Of a DNA stretch of 43,586 nucleotides, positions 14,637 to 22,366 are shown piece after piece. How positions within the stretch are numbered: position 1 is the stretch's first letter; each line of letters opens with the position of its first letter. This DNA is from CAZDSS01 sp964508185 (GTDB lineage: Bacteria; Pseudomonadota; Alphaproteobacteria; Sphingomonadales; Govanellaceae). The notes beneath the pieces are model-generated. The model was not told the origin of the DNA. It worked only from the letters and a program-made list of their open reading frames with translations, and did no database searches. The stretch lies in NCBI GenBank assembly GCA_964508185.1, contig CAZDSS010000011.1, forward strand, positions 1 through 43,586, in the 5' to 3' direction. The position numbers and the translations under genes were made by a program.

Positions 14637-17510
14637 GTGACCGCAGGGGAGATCTTTCTGACAGGTGGAAACTGCGCGGCGCCGCATGACCATGGGCGGC
14701 ATGCCGGCTTCGCCCGCATGATGCGCGCGGCGGCGCTATGCCTCGGACTTCTGGCGCTCGCCCCGTTCCTTGCCGCCTGCGACGGCGGCAGCTCGGAAAG
14801 CCTTGAAACGCGGGTCGACCGGGCGCGGGCGGCCCAGGCGGCGGGTGACCTCCGCGGCGCCGTGCTGGAGCTCAAGAACGCGCTTCGCGACCATCCCCAG
14901 TCGGGTCCGGCGCGCTTCTTCCTCGGCCAGATCTATCTCGACCTCGAGGACGGGGATTCGGCGGAGAAGGAACTGTCGCTCGCCGCAAGCTACGGCGTGG
15001 ATCGCGACGCCATCCTGCTGCCTCTCGCCCAGTCCTGGATCCTGCAGCAGAAATACGACAAGGTGCTGGACGAGGTCCGCATCTCCCGCAACATGCAGCC
15101 ACATGTGCAGGCGTCCTTCCACGTGGTTCATGGCGACGCCTGGTTCGGCAAGGCCGATCTCGATCGCGCGCGCCAGTCTTATGAAACGGCGCGCGACCTC
15201 GATGGCACCAATGCGCTCGCCCATGTGGGGCTCGGCAACGTGGCTCTCGCCCGCCACGAGATGGAGCAGGCGGCGGCCCATCTGCGCGACGCGGAGGCGC
15301 GGGACAAGAGCCATCCCCGGGTCTTGACGCTCGAAGGGGACATCGCGGCGGCCAGGGGCGACTTCAAGACGGCGCTTGCAGCTTACAGCCGGCTCGTGGA
15401 AATGCGGCCGCAGAACGTCCTCTACCGCACCGTCCTGTCCTGGGCCCAGTTCAATGCGGGCGATCCCAAGTCGGCCACGGCGAACATCAGGCAGGTCCTG
15501 CAGGTCGCGCCCGATTATCCCCCGGCCAATCACATCTGGTCGGTGATCGCCTACAGCACCAAGGATTTCCAGGCGGCGGCGGACGCCGCGAGCAAGGTGG
15601 TGGCGATCGCCCCCGAACGGATCCAGAGCTATCTGGTGCTCGGCGCCGCGAGCTATTCCCTCGGCCGGCTCGAACAGGCCCATGCTGCGCTCAGCCGCTA
15701 TGTGGCGGCGCGGCCCGGCGACCGCGATGCGCGCAAGCTCCTCGGCAACGTGCAGATGGCGCTCGGGCGTTCGGCGGACGCGTTCCAGACCCTTGCCGGC
15801 ATGGTGGACGAGAAGACGACCGACGCCGAACTCCTCAACCTCGTGGCCCAGGCCGCCCTGCAGAAGGGCGATCTCGGCACCGGGCGCGAATATCTCGAAC
15901 GCTCCCTTGCGCTTGAGCAGAGCCCCAGCGTGGTAAGCCGCCTCGGCTTCGCCCAGATCGCCCTCGGCCGGGTGGACGAGGGGCTTGCGGAACTGGAACG
16001 CGCGGTGGCCCTCGATCCCAAGTCCTTCGAGCGGCGCATGGTGCTGGCGGTGCAGTATCTCCGCGCCCAGCGACTTGATGACGCGCTCGAACTCGCACGC
16101 GAGCTGCAGGAAGCGAACCCCAAGCGCGCGGCGGGATATGTGATCGAGGGCCTCGCCCTCACCCTGTCCCACAAGCTTCCCGAGGCGAAGCGGGCGTTCG
16201 AGCGCGGGCTCGAGGTCGAGCCGGGCAATCCCAACGCCGCCCACAGCCTCGCCCGCATGGCGGCCCTGGACGAGGACTGGGACAGGGCGGAAAAGATCCT
16301 GAAGTCGGTCCTCAAGGTCCACAAGAATGAACAGCGCACCCTGCTGCTGCTTGCGGACGTCGCGGCCCGCAAGGGCGACATGGAGGAGCGGCTCGATTAC
16401 CTCGCCCGCGCGATCAAGGCCCATCCCGAGGCGCGCGAGCCCGCCATCTTCTACGCTCAGGCGCTGCTCGAGCAGGGCGAGGCGGCGAAGGCCGTGGATG
16501 CCATCAATACCGTGCGGCCCCTGTTCCCGGACGACGCCCCGCTTCTCGAGGTCGCGGGGCGGGCGGAGCTTGCGGCGGGCCGCGCCGTGGATGCGGTCAT
16601 CACCTTCGAGCGGCTGCTGGAGCTGCAGCCCGAAAGCCCCCTCGCCGCCCATCTCCTCGGCACGGCTTACGAGGGCGAGGGCAATTTCGTGCGCGCCGCC
16701 CGCGCTTACGAGCGGGCGCTCAAGGCCGCGCCCGAATCCGCGGAAACCCAGTTCGGCCTCGCCCGGGTGCGGCTGCAGCTCGGCCAGGCGGCGGAAAGCC
16801 GCAAGCTGATCGACGGCCTGCTCACCCGGTCGGACCACGAGCTCGCCCGACCGGCGCTTCTGGAGCTTCGCGGCCATGCGGCCCTTGCGGACAAGGACGC
16901 GGCCGCCGCCCTCAAGGACTTCCGCGAGGTGTTCGAGTTGCAGAAGAACAGCGTGAACCTGCGCCGTGTGGCGGAGACGGAGCTCGTGGCGGGGCGGCCG
17001 GACGATGCGCTTCGCACCCTCGGCAAATGGCTCGAGGCTTATCCCGACGATGTGGACACCCGCCTGCAGCTCGCCAATACCCTGCTGGTGACCGGAAAGC
17101 TCGAGCCTGCGCTCCGCGAATACGAGGCCGTGGTGGCGGCGGACAAGGAGAACGCCGTCGCCCACAACAACCTCGCCTGGATCGCGGGCGAGCTCGGCCA
17201 GGGCGACAAGGCCCTGCGCCATGCGGGCCGCGCCATTGCGCTCAAGCCCGATGTGGCCGATTTCCACGATACGGCTGGATCCATCTACATGAAGCTCAAG
17301 CGGGCCGACGATGCGGTGGCCGCCTTCCGTCGCGCCGCCGATCTCGCGCCGCAGGACGGCGAGATCCGCCATCGCCTCGCCGAGGCGCTCGCCGCCGCGG
17401 GCCGCCCGCAGGAGGCGGTGACCGTGCTCAACGACCTGTTGCGCGGGTCCTACCATCTGCCCGACCGCGCAGGGGCGGAGCGCATGCTCCTGCAGCTGTC
17501 GAACCCGTAA
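14637..17510 (+). CDS. prsT: PEP-CTERM system TPR-repeat lipoprotein (PrsT type)
   Basis: A ~930-957 residue periplasmic or outer-membrane TPR protein of the PrsT family (TIGR02917). A lipoprotein signal (CLGLLALAPFLAAC) gives a lipidated Cys followed by DGGSS. The rest is about 20 TPR-like helical pairs (e.g. AVLELKNALRDHPQSGPARF, YERALKAAPESAETQFGLAR). The start is uncertain: GTG at 14637 has a strong AAGGGAG ribosome site but gives a long N-terminus; ATG at 14718 gives a standard signal peptide without a ribosome site. PrsT proteins occur in exosortase loci and are thought to aid polysaccharide export or assembly. A paralogue that lacks the lipobox lies at 25913-28780. The next gene starts 9 bp downstream. 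Confidence 0.9.
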   Translation: MTAGEIFLTGGNCAAPHDHGRHAGFARMMRAAALCLGLLALAPFLAACDGGSSESLETRVDRARAAQAAGDLRGAVLELKNALRDHPQSGPARFFLGQIYLDLEDGDSAEKELSLAASYGVDRDAILLPLAQSWILQQKYDKVLDEVRISRNMQPHVQASFHVVHGDAWFGKADLDRARQSYETARDLDGTNALAHVGLGNVALARHEMEQAAAHLRDAEARDKSHPRVLTLEGDIAAARGDFKTALAAYSRLVEMRPQNVLYRTVLSWAQFNAGDPKSATANIRQVLQVAPDYPPANHIWSVIAYSTKDFQAAADAASKVVAIAPERIQSYLVLGAASYSLGRLEQAHAALSRYVAARPGDRDARKLLGNVQMALGRSADAFQTLAGMVDEKTTDAELLNLVAQAALQKGDLGTGREYLERSLALEQSPSVVSRLGFAQIALGRVDEGLAELERAVALDPKSFERRMVLAVQYLRAQRLDDALELARELQEANPKRAAGYVIEGLALTLSHKLPEAKRAFERGLEVEPGNPNAAHSLARMAALDEDWDRAEKILKSVLKVHKNEQRTLLLLADVAARKGDMEERLDYLARAIKAHPEAREPAIFYAQALLEQGEAAKAVDAINTVRPLFPDDAPLLEVAGRAELAAGRAVDAVITFERLLELQPESPLAAHLLGTAYEGEGNFVRAARAYERALKAAPESAETQFGLARVRLQLGQAAESRKLIDGLLTRSDHELARPALLELRGHAALADKDAAAALKDFREVFELQKNSVNLRRVAETELVAGRPDDALRTLGKWLEAYPDDVDTRLQLANTLLVTGKLEPALREYEAVVAADKENAVAHNNLAWIAGELGQGDKALRHAGRAIALKPDVADFHDTAGSIYMKLKRADDAVAAFRRAADLAPQDGEIRHRLAEALAAAGRPQEAVTVLNDLLRGSYHLPDRAGAERMLLQLSNP

Positions 17511-17519
17511 GGGGGCGCC

Positions 17520-19163
17520 GTGGGTCAGCCATCGGCCATCTTCCGCGAACAGGCGGCGGCCATCGTGGGCGCCGCCAACTGTCTGTTCGCCACGCACGAG
17601 CTCACGCGCTATACCGCCGTCACCGCCCCGCGCCCGACGCCCCTTGCGGGGGCGATCCGCCCGGCTTCAACCGACGAGGTCGTGGGCATCGTCAAGCTCG
17701 CCGCGCGGGAGAACGTGGCGCTCTATCCCCTGTCCACGGGGCGCAACTGGGGCTATGGCGATGCAACGCCCGCCGGACGCGACCAGGTCATTCTCGATCT
17801 CGGCCGCATGAACCGCATCATCGAGGTGGACGAGCGCCTCGCCTACGCGGTGATCGAGCCCGGGGTGACCCAGGGCCAGCTTCACGACTTCCTGAAGGAG
17901 CGCGGCCTCAGGCTGTGGCTCGATTCGACGGGGGCGGGGCCGGACGCGGGGATCATCGGCAACATTCTGGAGCGCGGCTTCGGTCACACCCCCTATGGGG
18001 ACCGATTCCAGACGGTATCCGGCATCGAGGTGGTGCTCGGCACCGGCGAGGTGCTGCATACGGGCTTCGCGCGCTTTCCCCAGTCGCCGGTGGCGCCCCT
18101 GTACCCTTACGGCCTCGGGCCGGTGCTCGACGGGCTGTTCTCCCAGTCGCCGCTCGGGATCGTGACGCGCATGGGCGTCTGGCTCATGCCGGAGCCCGAA
18201 TATTTCGCCGCCGCCGTCGCCATGGCCGACGATCCCGCTGTGATCGGCCCTCTCATCGAGCGGCTCAGGCCCCTGCGCATGGCGGGCGTCCTGCGCAGCG
18301 TCGTCCATATCGGCAACGACTACCGGCTGCTGTCCGGCAACATGCGCTATCCTTACGAGCGGACGGGCGGGGCGACGCCCATTTCCCCCGATCTCCGCGC
18401 GACGCTCCGCCGCGAGATGGACATTCCCGCCTGGGCCCTGTCCGCCGGCTTCTACGGGCCGAAGACCGAGGTGAAGGGGCAGCTCCGCGCCTTCAGGCGG
18501 GCGCTCGCCGGGCTCGGTCTTCGGGTCATGGTGGTGGACGACCGCAAGCTCGACATGGGCCGGCGCGCGGGGCGACTCCTTGGCCCGCTCGGGCGCGGAC
18601 TGCGCAGCCGCATCGAGGACGGCACGGCGGCCATCGGCCTTCTCAAGGGCATTCCCACGCGCCATTTCCTCAAGGGCGCCTACTGGCGCAGCCGCCGCCC
18701 CGCGGGGGATCCGCCGGATCCGGCGCGGGACGGGGTCGGCATCATGTGGCTTGGCCCCGTGCTGCCCGCGACCGCCGAGCATGTGGAGCGGTTCGTTACG
18801 CTCGTGGAACGAATCTTCGCGGCCCATGGCTTCGAATGCATGCTCACCTTCAGCATGGTGACGGCGCGGGCGCTGGCCGCGGTGCTCAGCATCAATTTCG
18901 ACCGCGAGGACGAAGCCCAGGCCGCCGCCGCCGAAGCCTGCTATCTGGAGCTGGTGCGCGAGACCACCGCGGCGGGCTATCCGCCCTATCGCGGCCATAG
19001 CGGCTACATGGCCGCGGTGGCCTCCGCCGGGCTCGATCGCGGCGGGGAAGACAGCTACTGGCAGGTGCTTTCCCGCATCCGGTCGGCGCTCGACCCCCAT
19101 AATCTCCTCTCCCCCGGCCGCTACATGCCGGTGGGCGAGGCGGATCCTGATCCTGATCGCTGA
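17520..19163 (+). CDS. FAD-linked oxidase (vanillyl-alcohol oxidase type)
   Basis: A 547-residue oxidoreductase with an N-terminal FAD-binding type 4 (PCMH) domain: IRPASTDEVVGIVKLA, STGRNWGYGDA, RMNRIIEVDERLAYAVIEPG and STGAGPDAGIIGNILERGFG. It ends in DPHNLLSPGRY, the usual C-terminus of 4-cresol dehydrogenase/vanillyl-alcohol oxidase-like enzymes. The substrate is unknown. It starts with GTG 9 bp after the PrsT lipoprotein stop, with a GGGGG ribosome site, so it is in the acyltransferase-prsT operon. The context suggests oxidation of a lipid, signal or sugar connected to the acyltransferase product, which is inference only. Confidence 0.85.
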   Translation: MGQPSAIFREQAAAIVGAANCLFATHELTRYTAVTAPRPTPLAGAIRPASTDEVVGIVKLAARENVALYPLSTGRNWGYGDATPAGRDQVILDLGRMNRIIEVDERLAYAVIEPGVTQGQLHDFLKERGLRLWLDSTGAGPDAGIIGNILERGFGHTPYGDRFQTVSGIEVVLGTGEVLHTGFARFPQSPVAPLYPYGLGPVLDGLFSQSPLGIVTRMGVWLMPEPEYFAAAVAMADDPAVIGPLIERLRPLRMAGVLRSVVHIGNDYRLLSGNMRYPYERTGGATPISPDLRATLRREMDIPAWALSAGFYGPKTEVKGQLRAFRRALAGLGLRVMVVDDRKLDMGRRAGRLLGPLGRGLRSRIEDGTAAIGLLKGIPTRHFLKGAYWRSRRPAGDPPDPARDGVGIMWLGPVLPATAEHVERFVTLVERIFAAHGFECMLTFSMVTARALAAVLSINFDREDEAQAAAAEACYLELVRETTAAGYPPYRGHSGYMAAVASAGLDRGGEDSYWQVLSRIRSALDPHNLLSPGRYMPVGEADPDPDR

Positions 19164-19316
19164 CGGCGGGTTGCCCGCCACTCCTTCATCCTCACCCGAA
19201 TCCATTATGCGCGAAGGCCTGGCCGTCGCGCGCTTGTCTGCATCTGCGGGGGAGGGGCGGCATCCCCCGCGCGTGAGGCGGCGCGGGACGGGAAGGAGGC
19301 GGGGAATCGAAGGCAC

Positions 19317-19348
19317 AAAAAAATCGGGGGCGGCAATGCCGCCCCCGA
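19317..19348 (-). terminator. Rho-independent terminator of the PEP-CTERM gene
   Basis: On the minus strand TCGGGGGCGGC pairs with GCCGCCCCCGA around a 3-nt loop and is followed by seven Ts, starting 27 bp past the stop of the 19375-20319 gene. Confidence 0.93.
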
Positions 19349-19374
19349 CTCCCGAAACCCTTCGAAAGTTGCTG

Positions 19375-20319
19375 TCAGGCCGCCTTGCGGCGCCGCGCAG
19401 CCAGGCCGCCGAGACCCAGAAGGCCGAGGCCCAGGAGACCGAGCGAAGCCGGTTCGGAAACCACGGCCACGCTGCCGGCCGAGATGTCCGAGTTGTGGGT
19501 GATCTGCAGGCGATAGGTGTTGCCCGAGACCAGGCCGCTCACGGTCAGGTGGAAGGTGTCGTCGACGAGGTAGCTGTTGCTTTCCACACCCAGCGCGGAG
19601 ATCGACTGATTGAGCGCCGAGAAGTCGGTCTCGCCGTTGTCGCTGGAGATGCCGATCGGCACGAGCACGTTGCCGCCGGAGATGTCGCGGAGCTCGATGC
19701 CGAAGTCGAAGTCGGTCAGAGCCACGCCGCCGCTGTGGTCGCTGTAGGCAATCAGCTCGCCGAGCACGTCGAAGGACAGGCTGATGGTGCCGTCCTGGGT
19801 CGCCGTGAATTCAAGGGTGAAGTTGGCGATGGACTGGATCACGCCGCCGGCCGACGCATTGTGGTTGGCGTTGCCAAGCTGCGCTTCCGCAACGGTGCGG
19901 CCGTTGGCGCCGCCGGGAACCAGAAGGCTGCCAATGAGCGCAGCGTCGCCGCGGGCGAAGGTCCAGCCGGGATTGGCCGCCGAAACCTGGCTGTAATCGT
20001 TCTGGGCGATGCCGCCGCAGGCGCCGACGCAGGACATGCGAACGTCGGAGTCCGCAACACCGGCGGAGCCGGGCGCGCCGTTCACGTTGCTGGCGTCGGA
20101 GTCATTGGCGCCGTCGAGATTGGCCGCGCTGCGGGTGGTGTTGACCACGGTGACGCTCGGGATCGAGACGATCTCGGCGCCGCTGGTCACGACGAAGTTG
20201 GTGACCTGCAGGCTGGAATAGGCGATCACGCGGGCTTCCGCCTTGTCGACCGGCATCGCCAACGCGGCGGCGGTCACGCCGATCGCCAGGCCGTAGCTTA
20301 TGGGCTTCAACAGTTTCAT
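19375..20319 (-). CDS. PEP-CTERM sorting-domain protein
   Basis: A 314-residue exported protein. MKLLKPISYGLAIGVTAAAL is a signal peptide. The body is beta-strand-rich, with an MSCVGACGG cysteine pair near residue 98. The C-terminus is the textbook exosortase signal: VSEPAS, a Leu/Gly-rich helix (LGLLGLGLLGLGG) and an ARRRK tail. The product should be cleaved and released or surface-attached by an XrtA-type exosortase encoded elsewhere. The ATG at 20319 has a strong AAGGAG ribosome site; a longer frame to 20415 runs over the promoter and is rejected. A near-perfect sigma-54 promoter lies ~56 bp upstream. It is divergent from the priming sugar transferase, with which it probably shares PrsR control. 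This may be the main structural partner of the polysaccharide, by analogy with PEP-CTERM proteins controlled by PrsKR in floc-forming bacteria. Confidence 0.93.
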   Translation of the reverse strand: MKLLKPISYGLAIGVTAAALAMPVDKAEARVIAYSSLQVTNFVVTSGAEIVSIPSVTVVNTTRSAANLDGANDSDASNVNGAPGSAGVADSDVRMSCVGACGGIAQNDYSQVSAANPGWTFARGDAALIGSLLVPGGANGRTVAEAQLGNANHNASAGGVIQSIANFTLEFTATQDGTISLSFDVLGELIAYSDHSGGVALTDFDFGIELRDISGGNVLVPIGISSDNGETDFSALNQSISALGVESNSYLVDDTFHLTVSGLVSGNTYRLQITHNSDISAGSVAVVSEPASLGLLGLGLLGLGGLAARRRKAA

Positions 20320-20374
20320 GGAGGATCTCCTTAAACACTCGCAAAGGGTTTCCAGGGTCGTTCGCGCCTTCATA

Positions 20375-20390
20375 TGCATGGGCCGTGCCA
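20375..20390 (-). promoter_or_regulatory. Sigma-54 promoter of the PEP-CTERM gene
   Basis: The minus strand reads TGGCACGGCCCATGCA: a perfect -24 TGGCACG and a -12 ATGCA with GG-N10-GC spacing. The predicted start is near 20364, giving a ~45-nt leader with a strong ribosome site. Confidence 0.85.
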
Positions 20391-20423
20391 AACCTGAGCA
20401 CTGTCCGATTTTCAATGATTTAG

Positions 20424-20437
20424 CGCGAAATTTCGCG
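20424..20437. promoter_or_regulatory. Perfect palindrome CGCGAAATTTCGCG
   Basis: A 14-bp uninterrupted palindrome 34 bp upstream of the -24 element of the PEP-CTERM gene. It lies between the sigma-54 promoter and the putative PrsR site and could bind a dimeric regulator or a bending protein. Confidence 0.4.
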
Positions 20438-20485
20438 GCCTGTCAGACCAGGTTGCGATTTTTCCCGGGAGATTGCGGGGCGAGA

Positions 20486-20502
20486 TGTAAAAAATGCCGA
20501 CA
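20486..20502 (+). promoter_or_regulatory. Candidate PrsR site 1 (TGTAAA-N6-CGACA)
   Basis: TGTAAA, six bases, CGACA, about 95 bp upstream of the sigma-54 promoter of the PEP-CTERM gene, the usual position of an enhancer site. The same spaced motif recurs at 20608-20624 before the divergent promoter. Assignment to PrsR is inference from position and recurrence. Confidence 0.5.
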
Positions 20503-20607
20503 GGTGCGGGGCGGCTGCGGGCCGCGGGATGTGCCGGTTTTCGGGGGCTTTAAGGAAAGCTGAGTGAATCTAACGGCCTAGGCAGAAGTTTGAACTCGTC
20601 TCGGCCT

Positions 20608-20624
20608 TGTAAACTATATCGACA
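20608..20624 (+). promoter_or_regulatory. Candidate PrsR site 2 (TGTAAA-N6-CGACA)
   Basis: TGTAAA, six bases, CGACA, 45 bp upstream of the sigma-54 promoter at 20669. An inverted TGTCG follows at 20634-20638, so the site may be a CGACA...TGTCG dyad. It could serve either or both divergent promoters. Confidence 0.5.
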
Positions 20625-20668
20625 AGCCGAGGCTGTCGGATCCGGTTGCGCCCTCGCGCGCGTTTTGT

Positions 20669-20684
20669 TGGTCCCGGAATTGCG
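20669..20684 (+). promoter_or_regulatory. Sigma-54 promoter of the sugar transferase-prsK-prsR-prsT operon
   Basis: TGGTCCCGGAATTGCG has TGG and TTGC with exact GG-N10-GC spacing. The start point would be near 20695, leaving a ~155-nt leader before the ATG at 20850. The -24 half is weaker than that of the divergent promoter. The rest of the 530-bp gap holds nothing else recognised. Confidence 0.65.
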
Positions 20685-20849
20685 CCGAGGCGGACGCGCG
20701 TCGGGCGATGCGGGACGGCCAAACGGGATTTGGGTCGGCTCCACAAATGTGCTAGGAACGAAGCGGAAATTTAAGATCATTTAAGACCTTGGCGCGATCC
20801 TCGGCTCCACCCGTCGGCCTTTCGACGCCAGCCATACAAGCAGAGCGCG

Positions 20850-22235
20850 ATGATCAGGATATTCAAGCATTACGTACCGAAGCCGGTTTTCATCCTGGGC
20901 TTTGTGGAGCTTCTGATCCTCGCCGGGGCCATCGTCCTCGGCCTCACCACCCGCTTCTCCCAGCTCGGCATGGGGGTTTCCTACGGCCAGCATTGGGGGG
21001 CGTTCCTTGCCTTCGTCGCGGTGGTGATGGTGTCGCTCGTCGCCGTCGGCCTCTACCAGTCCGAGGCCTACCGCGACGTCCGGGTGATGGTCATCCGGCT
21101 GCTCACCAGCGCGCTCCTCAGCCTCGTCGTCATGTCGGTGGTGTCCTTCGTCCTGCCTGACGTCGACATCTGGCGCAGCGTCTTCGCCTATGGCCTTGGC
21201 TATTCGGTGATCGGCATCTTCGTCAGCCGCATGATCTTCTCGAGGATCGCCGACCTCGATCAGCTGAAGCGCACGGTGATTCTGCTCGGCGCGGGCAAGC
21301 GCGCCCGCCGCATCAAGGAGATGGAGCGCGAGGCGTCCGGCCCCGGCTTCCGCACGGCGGCGACCATCCGCATGGCCCCGACCGAGGTGGAGTTCCCCGA
21401 GGCGCCCGATTTCGAGACGGTGCGGCCGCTCGTGGATTTCGCCCTCGATCTCCAGGCCGAGGAGATCGTGGTGGCGAGCGAGGAGCGCCGCGGAACACTG
21501 CCGGTCGAGGACCTGCTCGCCTGCAAGATGGAAGGCATCAAGGTGACCGACGCCACCACCTTCATCGAGCAGCAGACGGGCGCCGTGGACCTCGAATCGG
21601 TGAGCCCGAGCTGGCTCATCTTCTCCGACGGCTTCGGCCGCTCGGGCCGGTTCGACCTTTTCCTGAAGCGGCTGTTCGACGTCACCACCAGCCTCCTTCT
21701 GCTCCTTCTCACCCTGCCGATCCTCATCGTCACGGCGATCGCCATCAAGGTGACGAGCCCCGGCCCCGTCTTCTACCGGCAGGAGCGGGTGGGCCAGGGC
21801 GGGCGCACCTTCATGGTCCTCAAGTTCCGCAGCATGCGCACGGATGCCGAGCGCAACGGCCCGCAATGGGCGCAGGCCAACGACGACCGGGTGACGCCCG
21901 TCGGCCGTCTCATCCGCACCGCGCGCATCGACGAGATCCCGCAGATCTTCAACGTCCTCAAGGGCGACATGAGCTTCGTGGGGCCGCGCCCCGAGCGCCC
22001 CGTCTTCGTGGAGCAGCTTGCGAAGGAAATCCCGTTCTATCTGGAGCGGCACCGGGTGAAGCCGGGCATCACCGGTTGGGCGCAGATCAACTATCCTTAC
22101 GGGGCGTCGGTGGAGGACGCACGCCACAAGCTCCAGTACGATCTCTATTACATCAAGAACTACTCCATCTTCCTCGACTTCCTGGTGCTCATCCAGACGC
22201 TCCGGGTGGTGCTCTGGCCCGAGGGCGCGCGCTGA
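20850..22235 (+). CDS. XrtA/PEP-CTERM system sugar transferase (initiating phosphoglycosyltransferase)
   Basis: A 461-residue polyprenyl-phosphate sugar-1-phosphate transferase of the TIGR03013 type that starts repeat-unit assembly at the inner membrane. The N-terminal ~125 residues contain four TM helices; then a nucleotide-binding-like region (VILLGAGKRARRI); then one TM near 280-300 and the catalytic domain: KRLFDVTTS, YRQERVGQGGRTFMVLKFRS, the DE dyad in ARIDEIPQIFNVLKGDMS, FVGPRPERP and KPGITGWAQINYPYGAS. These define the bacterial sugar transferase domain. It heads an operon with prsK, prsR and prsT in the standard exosortase order. A sigma-54 promoter lies 165 bp upstream. Confidence 0.95.
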   Translation: MIRIFKHYVPKPVFILGFVELLILAGAIVLGLTTRFSQLGMGVSYGQHWGAFLAFVAVVMVSLVAVGLYQSEAYRDVRVMVIRLLTSALLSLVVMSVVSFVLPDVDIWRSVFAYGLGYSVIGIFVSRMIFSRIADLDQLKRTVILLGAGKRARRIKEMEREASGPGFRTAATIRMAPTEVEFPEAPDFETVRPLVDFALDLQAEEIVVASEERRGTLPVEDLLACKMEGIKVTDATTFIEQQTGAVDLESVSPSWLIFSDGFGRSGRFDLFLKRLFDVTTSLLLLLLTLPILIVTAIAIKVTSPGPVFYRQERVGQGGRTFMVLKFRSMRTDAERNGPQWAQANDDRVTPVGRLIRTARIDEIPQIFNVLKGDMSFVGPRPERPVFVEQLAKEIPFYLERHRVKPGITGWAQINYPYGASVEDARHKLQYDLYYIKNYSIFLDFLVLIQTLRVVLWPEGAR

Positions 22236-22366
22236 GCGCTTCGGAAATTCGGTCGAATGTGTTAGATCGAATAGAGGTTTAGGCCAGTTCGGACGGAACG
22301 GGAGACGGGGAATGTCGCCAGTCCTGACATGCCGGAACCGGTTGCGTTGAGGGGAGGGGGACAATC

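Noticed and set aside
14736..17597. A 953-codon minus-strand frame opposite the PrsT lipoprotein
   Set aside because: Shadow of the TPR gene; no family similarity.
19164..19180. GGCGGG-TTG-CCCGCC hairpin after the FAD oxidase as a terminator
   Set aside because: Short stem and no T-run afterwards; too weak to call.
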